A DNA stretch of 64,000 nucleotides from Sphingomonas qomolangmaensis (GTDB lineage Bacteria; Pseudomonadota; Alphaproteobacteria; Sphingomonadales; Sphingomonadaceae): positions 2,727,501 to 2,791,500 of the forward strand of contig NZ_CP101740.1 in the NCBI RefSeq assembly GCF_024496245.1, in the 5' to 3' direction. The notes under the pieces are model-generated. The model saw only the letters and a list, made by a program, of their open reading frames with translations, had not been told where the DNA came from and ran no database searches. A program made the translations under genes and the position numbers. Of this stretch, positions 1 to 7,281 are shown in pieces; the first letter of the stretch is position 1; every line of letters begins with the position of its first letter.

Positions 1-7
1 CGGGGGG

Positions 8-538
8 ATGATGGCCGAACAACGGATCACCAGCGGCAACAACTGCCCGCTGAAGGTGACCAGGGTGCGCGCTTCTGCTTGGACCGAGACCAAGCGACGG
101 CGGTTCCTAAATGCGCTGGCGACGAGCTGCAACGTTCAACAATCGGCACGCAGCATCGGCATGACCAAGAACGGCGCGTACGCGCTGCGGGGGCGCGACG
201 CGGGGTTCGCGGCAGCCTGGAGCGAGGCGATGCAGATGGGGGCCGTGCGGCTGGAGGAGGTGCTGCTCGAGAATGCATTGGCCGCCGCCGAACGGCTGAC
301 GCGCGAGGGACCTTTATCGTTCGACGAAACCGCCGAGCCGATAGACGAAGCGCCGGCACAACCGCTGACCGCCGACGAGATCCGGCTGATGCTGTTCCTG
401 CTGACCCGCCATGCCGACGGGCACAAAGGCTTGCGGCATATCGGCGGGAGGGCGCATCGTGCGACGCGCGAGGAAACCAACGCAGTGCTTAAGCGCAAGC
501 TCGATTCGCTCGACCGGCGCATCAAGGCGGTCACGTGA
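8..538 (+). CDS. Terminase small subunit-like protein (GTA gp1-like)
   Basis: Predicted DNA-recognition subunit of the packaging terminase. Residues about 25-65 look like a helix-turn-helix unit: the text TKRRRFLNALATSCNVQQSA is followed by a second helix and GMTKNGAYALRGRD, as in small-terminase N-termini. The C-terminal half is charged and helical. It lies directly before the large terminase and overlaps it by 4 bp (GTGA), the place gp1 holds in Rhodobacter-type GTAs. Two ATG codons in tandem (8 and 11) could both serve as the start. The upstream context is cut off by the window edge. The role is inferred from position and the HTH, since small terminases diverge strongly. Confidence 0.7.
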   Translation: MMAEQRITSGNNCPLKVTRVRASAWTETKRRRFLNALATSCNVQQSARSIGMTKNGAYALRGRDAGFAAAWSEAMQMGAVRLEEVLLENALAAAERLTREGPLSFDETAEPIDEAPAQPLTADEIRLMLFLLTRHADGHKGLRHIGGRAHRATREETNAVLKRKLDSLDRRIKAVT

Positions 539-1878
539 TCGAGCGGGACGTGAGTGAAGAGGACGTGATCGGGGGGCTCGATCCCGAGATCGTCCGGCTG
601 GTGCGGCTCGCCGCGCCGGTGCGCGAGCGGCTGCTCTGCGAGATGACGCAGGCGCAGCAGGCCGAGATCAACCAGCGCTGGTGGATGTGGGCGCATGCGG
701 GGCAACTGGCGCCGCCGGGCGACTGGCGGGTGTGGATGATCCGCGCGGGGCGGGGCTTTGGCAAGACGCGCGCGGGGGCCGAATGGGTGAGCGAGTTCGC
801 GCGGCACCATCCGCACGGGCGGATCGCGCTGGTGGGCGCGACCTTCGACGAAGTGGTGCAGGTGATGATCACGGGGCTCAGCGGGCTGACGCGCGTCGCG
901 CGCGAGGGCGAGACGGTGACGTGGCGACCGACGCTGCGGCAGGTCGAGTTCGGATCGGGGGCGCTGGCGCAGGTGTTTTCGGCGGCGTCGCCCGAGAAAC
1001 TGCGCGGCCCCGAGCATGACGTGGCGTGGTGCGACGAACTGGGCAAATGGGGCGCGGGCGGCGAGGCGGCGTGGGACAATCTGGCGATGGGGATGCGCGC
1101 GAGCGAGCACCCGCGAATCCTGGTGACCACCACGCCGCGCCCGACGAAGCTGATGCGGCGCCTGCTGGCGATGCCCGATCTGGTCGAGACGCGCGGGCGG
1201 ACGCGCGACAATCCGCATTTGCCCAAGATTTTCGTCGGCGCGATGATCGCCGAATATGGCGGCTCGCGGCTGGGGCGGCAGGAGCTCGACGGCGAGTTGC
1301 TCGACGATGTGGTGGGGGCGCTGTGGACCCGCGCGCTGATCGAGCGCTGCCGGGTGCGCGCCGCGCCCGACCTGGTGCGCGTGGTGGTGGGGGTCGATCC
1401 GCCGGCGAGCGCGGGGGGCGATGCCTGCGGGATCGTCGCGGCGGGGCTGGGGACCGACGGGCTCGGCTATGTGATCGAGGATGCGAGCGTCGCGGGGTGC
1501 TCGCCGCAGGGCTGGGCGCGCGCGGTGGTGGGGTGCTACGAACGGCATCGCGGCGACCTGGTGGTGGCCGAGGCGAATATGGGCGGCGACATGGTGCGCG
1601 ACGTGCTCAAGGCGGCGCATGCGCTGCTGCCGGTGCGGCTGGTGCGCGCGTCGAAGGGCAAGGTGGCGCGCGCCGAGCCGGTGGCGGCCTTGTATGAAAG
1701 CGGCCGGGTGTTCCATGTCGGCGGGCTGGCGGCGCTCGAGGACGAATTGTGCGGGCTGTCGGTGGGCGGCGGCTATGAGGGGCCGGGCCGATCGCCCGAC
1801 CGCGCCGATGCGTGCGTGTGGGCGCTGAACGCGCTGATGGTCGAGCCGCGCGCGGCGGCGGCGGTGCGGGTGGTGTGA
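535..1878 (+). CDS. Terminase large subunit (GTA gp2-like DNA packaging ATPase/nuclease)
   Basis: ATP-driven motor that threads DNA into the capsid and cuts it. The Walker A motif AGRGFGKT is at residues 71-78, Walker B with catalytic glutamate VAWCDEL at 163-169, and the coupling motif TTTPRP at 198-203. The RNase H-like nuclease half shows acidic positions at VGVDPP (D288), VVAEAN (E346) and the SPDRADA segment (D422/D425). It is 447 residues, close to GTA and HK97-type terminases. The start is GTG, overlapping the gp1 stop by 4 bp, which suggests translational coupling. No frameshift is seen and all motifs are intact. Confidence 0.93.
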   Translation: MIERDVSEEDVIGGLDPEIVRLVRLAAPVRERLLCEMTQAQQAEINQRWWMWAHAGQLAPPGDWRVWMIRAGRGFGKTRAGAEWVSEFARHHPHGRIALVGATFDEVVQVMITGLSGLTRVAREGETVTWRPTLRQVEFGSGALAQVFSAASPEKLRGPEHDVAWCDELGKWGAGGEAAWDNLAMGMRASEHPRILVTTTPRPTKLMRRLLAMPDLVETRGRTRDNPHLPKIFVGAMIAEYGGSRLGRQELDGELLDDVVGALWTRALIERCRVRAAPDLVRVVVGVDPPASAGGDACGIVAAGLGTDGLGYVIEDASVAGCSPQGWARAVVGCYERHRGDLVVAEANMGGDMVRDVLKAAHALLPVRLVRASKGKVARAEPVAALYESGRVFHVGGLAALEDELCGLSVGGGYEGPGRSPDRADACVWALNALMVEPRAAAAVRVV

Positions 1879-1957
1879 GTTGCGGGGGCGCGGGGGCAGG
1901 CGTGCCCGATAGGCGCGCGCTGTCGCTCGACTGAGCGACGATCGAACGGAGAGTCAC

Positions 1958-3061
1958 ATGAAATGGTTCGGCAGGAAGGCCGGGCGCGAGGAATCGCGTC
2001 CGGTGTTGGCGGGTGCGCATCCGCTTCGGTTGGGGGAATGGCCGAGCGGCTATGAGGCGCAGGTGCGCGAGGGCTATTGCGCCAATCCGGTGGCGCAGCG
2101 CGCGGCACGGCTGGTCGCCGAGGCGGTGGGAAGCGCGCCGGTGGCGGCGTCGGACCCCGCGCTGGGCGCGCTGGTGGGCGAGCGATCGTCGGGGCAGCCG
2201 TTATTGGAGACGCTGGCGGCGCAGTTGCTGCTGCACGGCAATTGCTTCGCGCAGGTGATCTGCGATCCGCAGGGGCGGGTGATCGAGTTGTTCGCGCTGC
2301 GCCCCGAGCGGGTGACGATCGAGGCCGATGCGCTCGGCTGGCCGGTGGCCTATCGCTATCGCGTCGGCGAGCGATCGGTGCGGCTGGGCGAGGATGGCGC
2401 CGGGCGGCCGGGGGTGGTGCATGTGCGCGGCTTCCACCCGCTCGACGATCATTATGGGCTGGGGTGCATGGGCGCGGCGGCGGGCGCGGTGGCGATCCAC
2501 AACGCCGCGACGCGCTGGAACAAGGCGCTGCTCGACAATGCCGCGCGGCCATCGGGGGCGCTGGTGCACGACAGCCGCGACGGCGCGGTGCTGAGCCCCG
2601 ACCAGTTCGAGCGGCTGAAGGCCGAGATGCTCGCGGGGTTCCAGGGGGCGAGCAATGCCGGCCGGCCGATGCTGCTGGAAGGGGGGCTGACCTGGCAGGC
2701 GATGAGCATGACGCCCGCCGACATGGATTTCGTGAGCCTGAAGGCGGCGGCGGCGCGCGAGATCGCGCTGGCCTTTGGCGTGCCGCCGATGCTGCTGGGG
2801 CTGCCCGGCGACAATGCCTACGCCAATTATCGCGAGGCCAATCGCGCGCTGTGGCGGCAGGCGGTGCTGCCGCTGGCGGGCAAGATCCTGGGCGCGATCG
2901 CCGAGGATCTGCGGCCCTGGTTCGCGGGTGGAACGCTGACGGTCGATCTCGATCAGGTGCCAGCGCTGAGCGAGGACCGCTCGGCGCTGTGGGCGCGGGT
3001 GAGCGCGGCGGACTTCCTGACCGACGAGGAGAAACGCGAGATGCTGGGGGTGGGGCGATGA
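1958..3061 (+). CDS. Phage/GTA portal protein, HK97 family (gp3-like)
   Basis: Forms the dodecameric ring at the capsid vertex through which DNA enters and to which the tail attaches. At 367 residues it matches the HK97 portal family in its core: the YGLGCMGAAAGAVAIHN segment (about 166-182) followed by an Asn/Trp-rich helix, then the AFGVPPMLLGLPGDNAYANY segment near 270-290 that is typical of phage portal proteins. The start ATG follows GGAGAG after a 79-bp gap from the terminase. Its stop overlaps the next ATG (ATGA). This is the expected gp3 position. Confidence 0.93.
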   Translation: MKWFGRKAGREESRPVLAGAHPLRLGEWPSGYEAQVREGYCANPVAQRAARLVAEAVGSAPVAASDPALGALVGERSSGQPLLETLAAQLLLHGNCFAQVICDPQGRVIELFALRPERVTIEADALGWPVAYRYRVGERSVRLGEDGAGRPGVVHVRGFHPLDDHYGLGCMGAAAGAVAIHNAATRWNKALLDNAARPSGALVHDSRDGAVLSPDQFERLKAEMLAGFQGASNAGRPMLLEGGLTWQAMSMTPADMDFVSLKAAAAREIALAFGVPPMLLGLPGDNAYANYREANRALWRQAVLPLAGKILGAIAEDLRPWFAGGTLTVDLDQVPALSEDRSALWARVSAADFLTDEEKREMLGVGR

Positions 3062-3360
3062 GCGCGATGCTGGCCGAGCTGTTGCGGCAGGCACAGGACG
3101 AAGGCGCGTCGGTGGCGACGCTGCGCGGGATCGCCGAGGAAGCGGGCGAGGTGGCGGCGGCGCGCGCGCTCGACCGGCTGGGGCTGAGCGATGCGGGGGC
3201 GGCGAAGGACATGGCGGAGCTTCGCGAGCTGCTGGCGGCATGGCGCGATGCGAAGCGGTCGGCGGTGAAGGCGTTGATCGGGTGGATCGCGCGGATGGCG
3301 TGCGCGGTGCTGCTGGTGGGGTTGGCGGTGCGACTGGGGTTTGGCGGGTGGGTGAAGTGA
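3058..3360 (+). CDS. DUF6127 family small protein (gp3.5 position)
   Basis: A 100-residue protein with an alpha-helical, acidic and Ala-rich N-terminal two thirds and one predicted membrane segment near residues 78-96 (ALIGWIARMACAVLLVGLAV). I recognise the pattern as DUF6127, which occurs between portal and protease genes in sphingomonad GTA-like clusters; its function is unknown. ATG overlaps the portal stop by 4 bp, and its own TGA overlaps the GTG start of the protease, so it is tied translationally to both. A membrane-anchored assembly factor is possible but is only inference. Confidence 0.75.
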   Translation: MSAMLAELLRQAQDEGASVATLRGIAEEAGEVAAARALDRLGLSDAGAAKDMAELRELLAAWRDAKRSAVKALIGWIARMACAVLLVGLAVRLGFGGWVK

Positions 3361-3782
3361 GGGTTGGGGATGGCAGCGTTGCCGCACTGCCCCTCTCCCC
3401 TGAAGGGGAGAGGGAGGCTGGGCGTTTTGCTGGGTATGCGGCGGTGTTCGATTGTCCGGATCGCGGGGGGGATGTGGTTCGGCGGGGGGCTTTTGCCGGG
3501 GCGGGGGCGGGGGCGGTGCCGTTGCTGTGGGAGCATGGCACGATCGTCGGGCGGATCGAGGCGATGGCGGAGGATGCGCGCGGGTTGCGGGTTGCGGGGG
3601 TATTCGAGGATGCGCGGGCGGCGGGGCTGGTGGCGGCGGGTGCGCTGACGGGGCTGTCGTTCGGCTATCGCGCGCGGGCGGTGCGGCAGGGGGTGTATCG
3701 CGAATTGCTGGCGGTCGAGCTGGTCGAGGTGAGTTTGGTCGCGCAACCGATGCAGCGATTGGCGCGGGTGGTGGAACGCTGA
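3357..3782 (+). CDS. Prohead maturation protease, HK97 family S78 (gp4-like)
   Basis: Serine protease expected to trim the capsid protein during head maturation. At 141 residues it shows the GRFAGYAAVFD start of the domain (22-32), the catalytic-His motif LLWEHGTIVGR (H60) and the catalytic-Ser motif GLSFGYRA (S101), then EVSLVAQPM. The start is the GTG at 3357, because it overlaps the DUF6127 stop (GTGA). Residues about 12-20 (SPEGEREAG region) are encoded by a palindromic repeat at 3391-3414, so the N-terminal leader is repeat-derived while the catalytic fold is intact. Confidence 0.88.
   Translation: MRVGDGSVAALPLSPEGEREAGRFAGYAAVFDCPDRGGDVVRRGAFAGAGAGAVPLLWEHGTIVGRIEAMAEDARGLRVAGVFEDARAAGLVAAGALTGLSFGYRARAVRQGVYRELLAVELVEVSLVAQPMQRLARVVER
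3391..3414. repeat. CCCTCTCCCC palindrome inside the protease gene
   Basis: Perfect 10-bp inverted repeat around a TGAA loop. It belongs to the CCCCTCCC-type palindrome family seen about ten times in this window. It lies in frame within the first 20 codons of the prohead protease. Confidence 0.85.
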
Positions 3783-3802
3783 AGCGTGGGCCGCGTGGCA
3801 TC

Positions 3803-3882
3803 CGTCACCCCAGCGGAGGCTGGGGTCTGGCGGTGAGGTTCGGGTCCACAACGGCGAGACCCCAGCTTTCGCTGGGGTGACG
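3803..3882. repeat. GTCACCCC-type inverted-repeat element
   Basis: Two arms facing each other (CGTCACCCCAGC at the left, GCTGGGGTGACG at the right) flank about 30 bp. Each arm is itself palindromic (CCCAGC/GCTGGG). It fills the gap between the protease and capsid genes. A closely similar element lies at 34257-34337. Confidence 0.85.
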
Positions 3883-3905
3883 GCGCTTTTTTGATGGGTT
3901 TTTCG

Positions 3906-3939
3906 AAGGGCGTGCCGGGTGGCGCGCCCTTTTTCTTTT
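3906..3939 (+). terminator. Terminator-like hairpin just upstream of the capsid gene
   Basis: An 11-bp stem (AAGGGCGTGCC paired with GGCGCGCCCTT, one G-T pair) with a GGGT loop is followed directly by TTTTTCTTTT. This is the form of an intrinsic terminator, placed 20 bp before the capsid start inside an otherwise co-directional cluster. It may be an attenuator or an RNA-processing site; read-through would be needed if the cluster is transcribed as one unit. Confidence 0.6.
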
Positions 3940-3959
3940 GGGCGAGGGAAGGAATGCAC

Positions 3960-4979
3960 ATGAGCGATTTGGAGATGATGGCGACCGCGCGGCCGATGCT
4001 GAGCGGGGCGCAGGCGCCGGCGGCGAGTGCGGCGTTTGCCGGGTTCCTGCGCAGCGGCGCGGGCGGGCTGGAGATGAAGGCGTTTACCGGGGTGACGGTG
4101 GCCGAGGGCGGCTATGCGGTGCCGCGCGAGCTCGACGCGATGATCGATCGGGTGCTCAAGGCGGCGAGCCCGATCCGCGCGATCGCCAACGTCGTCCAGG
4201 TGGGATCGAACGGCTATCGCAAGCTGGTGACGAGCGGCGGCACGCCATCGGGCTGGGCGAGCGAGACCACCGCGCGCGGCGAGACCGCGACGCCGGTGTT
4301 CCACGAGATCGCGCCGGCGATGGGCGAATTGTTCGCCAACCCGGCGGCGAGCCAGACGATGCTCGACGATGCGGGCTTCGACGTCGAGGCGTGGCTGGCG
4401 GGCGAGATCGCGATGGAGTTCGCCAAGGCCGAAGGCAGCGCGTTTGTGAACGGCGACGGGGTCGACAAGCCGCGCGGCTTCCTGACCGCGGCGACCTCGG
4501 CAGCGGGCGATGCGACGCGGGCGTTCGGGACGATCCAGCATCTGGCGAGCGGCGCGGCGGGCGATTTCGGTGCCAATCCGGGCGAGCGGCTGATCGACCT
4601 GGTCCATGCGCTGCGTTCGCCGTACCGGCAGGGGGCGAGCTGGGTGATGAACGCCAGCACGATGGCGCGGATCCGCAAGTTCAAGACGACCGACGGCGCG
4701 TTCCTGTGGACGCCGGGGCTGGCGAGCGGGCAGCCCGACAGCCTGCTCGGCTATCCGGTGGTCGAGGCCGAGGACATGCCCGACATCGCCGCGAACAGCC
4801 TGTCGATCGCCTTCGGCAATTTCCGCGCGGGCTATCTGATCGCCGAGCGCAGCGAAACCGCGGTGCTGCGCGATCCGTACAGCAACAAGCCCTTCGTCCA
4901 TTTCTACACCACCAAGCGGGTCGGCGGCGCGGTGAGCAATTCGGAAGCGATCAAGCTGCTGCGCTTCGCCGCCGCCTGA
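3960..4979 (+). CDS. Major capsid protein, HK97 fold (gp5-like)
   Basis: Builds the particle shell. It is 339 residues from the chosen ATG. The N-terminal 60 residues would be the scaffold/delta region removed by the protease. The mature core begins near KAFTGVTVAEGGYAVPREL, the usual phage_capsid family opening, followed by the SPIRAIANVVQVGSNGYRKL and GWASETTARGETATP segments and the C-terminal KPFVHFYTTKRVGG strand. AAGGA is 6 bp before ATG 3960; ATG 3954 is also in frame but too close to it. The gene is flanked by a terminator-like hairpin upstream and a strong hairpin downstream, unlike other genes of the cluster. Confidence 0.93.
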   Translation: MSDLEMMATARPMLSGAQAPAASAAFAGFLRSGAGGLEMKAFTGVTVAEGGYAVPRELDAMIDRVLKAASPIRAIANVVQVGSNGYRKLVTSGGTPSGWASETTARGETATPVFHEIAPAMGELFANPAASQTMLDDAGFDVEAWLAGEIAMEFAKAEGSAFVNGDGVDKPRGFLTAATSAAGDATRAFGTIQHLASGAAGDFGANPGERLIDLVHALRSPYRQGASWVMNASTMARIRKFKTTDGAFLWTPGLASGQPDSLLGYPVVEAEDMPDIAANSLSIAFGNFRAGYLIAERSETAVLRDPYSNKPFVHFYTTKRVGGAVSNSEAIKLLRFAAA

Positions 4980-4986
4980 TCGCGGG

Positions 4987-5012
4987 CGCCGCCCGGGGGG
5001 ACCCGGGCGGCG
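4987..5012. promoter_or_regulatory. Strong GC hairpin downstream of the capsid gene
   Basis: An 11-bp perfect stem (CGCCGCCCGGG with CCCGGGCGGCG) with a four-base loop starts 7 bp after the capsid stop and is followed only by TTTG. Without a long T-run it is more likely an mRNA-stabilising or partial-termination element than a full terminator; it would favour capsid expression over downstream genes. Confidence 0.5.
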
Positions 5013-5044
5013 TTTGCGCGACCGATCTGCTGGGGAGGATGGGC

Positions 5045-5605
5045 ATGACGACGGGGACGGGCGGGCCGGGGGGCTTTGCGCTGGGCGAGGGCGATCGTGC
5101 GGCGGCGGTGGCGCAGGTGCGGGCGCTGCTGCGATCGGACAGCGATGCCGAGGATGCGCTGCTGGGGCGGCTGATCGACGAGGGCTTTGCGCTCGCCGAA
5201 TTGTTCACCGGCCAGGTGCTGATCGCGCGCGCGGTGACCGAGGCGATGCGCGGCGACGGGACTTGGCAGCGGCTGCGCGCGACGCCGGTGCGCGCGGTGA
5301 CGGGGGTTGCCGATGCCGATGGCGCGATGCTGCCGGTCGAGCGCTATGCGATCGACATCGATGCGGCTGGCGACGGATGGGTGCGGGTGCGAACCACCAA
5401 TGCCGCGCGGATGGTGGTGACGCTGGCCGCGGGGCTTGCCGACGACTGGAGCGCGCTGCCGCCGGGGATTGCGGGCGGGATCGTCCGGCTGGCGGCGCAT
5501 CGCTTCGGCGCGCGCGAGGAGGACGGCGTGCCGCCGGCGGCGGTCGCGGCGTTGTGGCGGCCGTGGCGGCGGATTCGGTTGCACGACGTGCGAGTGCCGG
5601 CGTGA
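5045..5605 (+). CDS. Head-tail connector protein (gp6-like adaptor)
   Basis: Predicted adaptor ring binding the portal. It is 186 residues. The N-terminal third is helical (VAQVRALLRSDSDAEDALL and the following GFALAELFTGQVLIARAVTEAM), followed by a beta-rich half ending in WRPWRRIRLHDVRVPA. This layout and position match gp6/phage head-tail connector proteins. GGGGAGG is immediately before ATG 5039 and 6 bp before ATG 5045, so 5045 is the better start. The stop overlaps the next GTG by 4 bp. Confidence 0.75.
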   Translation: MTTGTGGPGGFALGEGDRAAAVAQVRALLRSDSDAEDALLGRLIDEGFALAELFTGQVLIARAVTEAMRGDGTWQRLRATPVRAVTGVADADGAMLPVERYAIDIDAAGDGWVRVRTTNAARMVVTLAAGLADDWSALPPGIAGGIVRLAAHRFGAREEDGVPPAAVAALWRPWRRIRLHDVRVPA

Positions 5606-5808
5606 ATCGGGCGCTGGCGGTGGCGCAGCGGCTGGGCGCGGCGCGGGCGCGGGTGGTGGCCGATGCGGTGGCGGTGCTGCTGCAAGAGGCGATGCCCGAC
5701 GGCGCGGTGACCTTGGAAGACGAGGGCGTGGTGATCGAGGCGCGCGGCGGGCTGATGCGGGCGGCAACCGACCCGGCCTTGCGCTGGGTAGCGGGGGGAT
5801 TGCGATGA
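5602..5808 (+). CDS. Small protein in the head-closure (gp7) position
   Basis: A 68-residue protein starting at GTG with a GTGA overlap to gp6 and ending with an ATGA overlap to gp8. An Ala/Val-rich N-terminal helix (residues 2-30) is followed by a short strand pattern GAVTLEDEGVVIEARGG. No domain is recognised. By order it corresponds to the gp7 head-closure gene, but it is much shorter than known head-closure proteins, so it may be reduced or unrelated. Confidence 0.6.
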   Translation: MNRALAVAQRLGAARARVVADAVAVLLQEAMPDGAVTLEDEGVVIEARGGLMRAATDPALRWVAGGLR

Positions 5809-6197
5809 GCGCGGTGCTGCATGGCGCGCTGGTGGCGGCGCTGAACGATCATGCGCCGCTGCGGTCGCGGCTGACCGCGGTGTTCGCCGCGCCGCCGGTG
5901 CGATCGGCGATGCCCTATGCGCTGGTGACCGAGAGCGTCGTCGCCGACTGGAGCACCAAGGACCAGCCCGGCATCGAGGCGCGAGTGGCGATCGAGCTGC
6001 ACGACGGCGGCGAGGTGCCGGGGCGGCTGCGTGGGCTCGCCGAGGCGGCGGGGGCGGCGCTGGCGGCGATGCCGCGCGAGCTGGGCGAGGGCTGGCGGGT
6101 GGCGAGCCTGGTGCCGGTGCGGACTCGGGTGGTGCGGGTGCGCGGGGGTGATTGGGTGGCGGTGGTCGAGGCGCGGGTGCGGATGTTGCGGGGGTGA
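5805..6197 (+). CDS. DUF3168 tail completion/terminator protein (gp8-like)
   Basis: Expected to cap the tail tube where it joins the head. It is 130 residues with the DUF3168 pattern: LHGALVAALNDHAPLRSRL, then AMPYALVTESVVADWSTKD, ARVAIELHDGG and a C-terminal strand GDWVAVVEARVRMLRG. The ATG overlaps the preceding stop (ATGA). It sits between the gp7-position gene and the tail tube gene, as in RcGTA-type clusters. Confidence 0.82.
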   Translation: MSAVLHGALVAALNDHAPLRSRLTAVFAAPPVRSAMPYALVTESVVADWSTKDQPGIEARVAIELHDGGEVPGRLRGLAEAAGAALAAMPRELGEGWRVASLVPVRTRVVRVRGGDWVAVVEARVRMLRG

Positions 6198-6233
6198 GGG
6201 AGATGGCTTGTGTGGTGCCGCTTCGCTGCGGTT

Positions 6234-6283
6234 GCGCGAGCACTCGACCCACCCCCTGCCCCTCCCTTTCAGGGAGGGGGGGG
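6234..6283. repeat. CCCCTCCC palindrome with GAGCACTCGACCCACC arm
   Basis: A 9-bp inverted repeat around TTC (6259-6279), preceded by GCGAGCACTCGACCCACC. The same arm occurs at 35375-35497 and, inverted, at 59556-59679. It fills the 111-bp gap between gp8 and the tail tube gene, with only the ribosome binding site between it and the next ATG. Confidence 0.85.
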
Positions 6284-6308
6284 CAGAAGATTCTTTGGGA
6301 GACGGGAT

Positions 6309-6716
6309 ATGGCGGCGGAGAGGGGTAGTGCGTTCCTGCTGAAGGTGGGGGACGGGGCGGTGCCGGTGGGGTTTGCGACCGTCGCGGGGCTTCGGACCAC
6401 GCAATTGTCGATCAATGGCGAGGCGGTGGCGATCACGTCGAAAGATTCGGGCGGGTGGCGCGAATTGCTCTCGGGCGCGGGGGTGCGATCGGTGAGCGTG
6501 TCGGCGGCGGGGATCTTTACCGGGTCGGCGGCCGAGGTGCGGGTGAAGGGCAATGCGCTGGCGGGGGTGATCGACCAGTATCGGCTGAGCTTCGAGAGCG
6601 GCGAGACGATGACCGGTCGGTTCCTGGTGACGCGGCTCGACTATGCCGGGGATGTGAATGGCGAGCGGAGCTACACGCTGAGCCTGGAGAGTTCCGGGCC
6701 GGTGGTGAGCGCGTGA
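6309..6716 (+). CDS. Major tail tube protein, TP901-1 family (gp9-like)
   Basis: Forms the stacked rings of the tail tube. It is 135 residues, mostly beta, with the phage major tail protein pattern GSAFLLKVGDG at the N-terminus, ATVAGLRTTQLSINGEAVAITSKDSGGW, then YRLSFESGETMTGRFLVTRLDYAGDVNGERSYTLSLESSG. GGGAGA lies 6-8 bp before the ATG. The stop TGA is shared with the start region of the next gene (GTGATG). Position and fold pattern agree with gp9. Confidence 0.87.
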   Translation: MAAERGSAFLLKVGDGAVPVGFATVAGLRTTQLSINGEAVAITSKDSGGWRELLSGAGVRSVSVSAAGIFTGSAAEVRVKGNALAGVIDQYRLSFESGETMTGRFLVTRLDYAGDVNGERSYTLSLESSGPVVSA

Positions 6717-7015
6717 TGGCGGGGTTCGGGCCGGACGAGGTCGGGGTGCTTGCGGACAGGCCCCACCCCAACCCCTCCCCTGAAGGGGAGGGGCTTTGGC
6801 GGTCGGGGGCCAACCCGGCGCGGGGCGAGGTTGCGTTGCGCGTGGCGGGGGAGGTGCTGGTGTTGCGGCCTTCCTTTGCGGCGTTGGTGGCGGCGGAGGG
6901 CGAGCCGGCACCGATGGCGCGGGTGGATTTCGCCGAGGGGGTGGCGGCTGGGGGGCTGGCGGCGGCTACGCCGGTGCTTCGGGTGCTGGTTGGGCAGATA
7001 TTGGCGGGGCGGTGA
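6716..7015 (+). CDS. GTA gp10-like tail assembly chaperone
   Basis: Expected to guard the tape measure during tail assembly. The family core begins only near residue 33 with NPARGEVALRVAGEVLVLRPSF and ends at the protein end, 99 residues. Residues 1-32 are an extension whose middle (PHPNPSPEGEG) is encoded by the palindrome at 6772-6793. No in-frame start codon exists between the repeat and the core, so translation must pass through the repeat. ATG 6716 overlaps the gp9 stop as TGATG; GTG 6713 is an alternative. Confidence 0.78.
   Translation: MAGFGPDEVGVLADRPHPNPSPEGEGLWRSGANPARGEVALRVAGEVLVLRPSFAALVAAEGEPAPMARVDFAEGVAAGGLAAATPVLRVLVGQILAGR
6772..6793. repeat. CCCCTCCCC palindrome inside gp10
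   Basis: Perfect 9-bp inverted repeat around TGAA, preceded by CCCCACCCCAA. It is translated in frame as part of the gp10 N-terminal extension. Confidence 0.87.
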
Positions 7016-7281
7016 TGGCCCACGGTAGCGGATCGTTTGGGGCGAGCCCCCTCCACCATCCTGTGGATGGTCCCCCTCCCCCTGCGGGGGAGGATTTTGG
7101 CGGGTGTGCTGCGCGGTTGGCGGGGATGGCTGGGGTGGTGTTCGGGTGGACGCCCGGTGCGTTTTGGGACGCGACGCCTGCCGAATTGGCGGCGCTGGTT
7201 TCCGCGCTCACCGGCGACGAGGTGGCGGCGGCGGATCGTGGGACGCTGATGCGGTTGATGGAGGCTTTTCCTGATGGATGA
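7015..7281 (+). CDS. Phage tail assembly chaperone (gp10.1-like, TIGR02216 type)
   Basis: An 88-residue protein. The family core starts near residue 27 (DFGGCAARLAGMAGVVFGWTP, then FWDATPAELAALV and a final RLMEAFPDG), matching the short phage_TIGR02216 / PF09550 chaperones. Residues 11-26 ([16 protein letters not shown]) come from a palindromic repeat, as in the gene before it. ATG 7015 overlaps the gp10 stop as TGATG. The end overlaps the tape measure start by 8 bp. Confidence 0.75.
   Translation: MAHGSGSFGASPLHHPVDGPPPPAGEDFGGCAARLAGMAGVVFGWTPGAFWDATPAELAALVSALTGDEVAAADRGTLMRLMEAFPDG
7046..7094. repeat. Double-hairpin CCTCCACC/CCCCCTGCGGGGG repeat inside gp10.1
   Basis: Two adjacent inverted repeats: ACCATCC/GGATGGT and TCCCCC/GGGGGA. 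The same pair appears at 26198-26319 and, in variant form, at 17028-17150. It is read in frame in the gp10.1 N-terminus. Confidence 0.85.

Noticed and set aside
1773..4901. Very long open frame on the minus strand (over 1000 codons) opposite the portal to capsid genes, and similar ones opposite the terminase and gp15
   Set aside because: High-GC genes leave few stops on the opposite strand. The plus-strand products are recognised families with motifs, while the minus products are low-complexity Arg/Pro/Ala with no domain.
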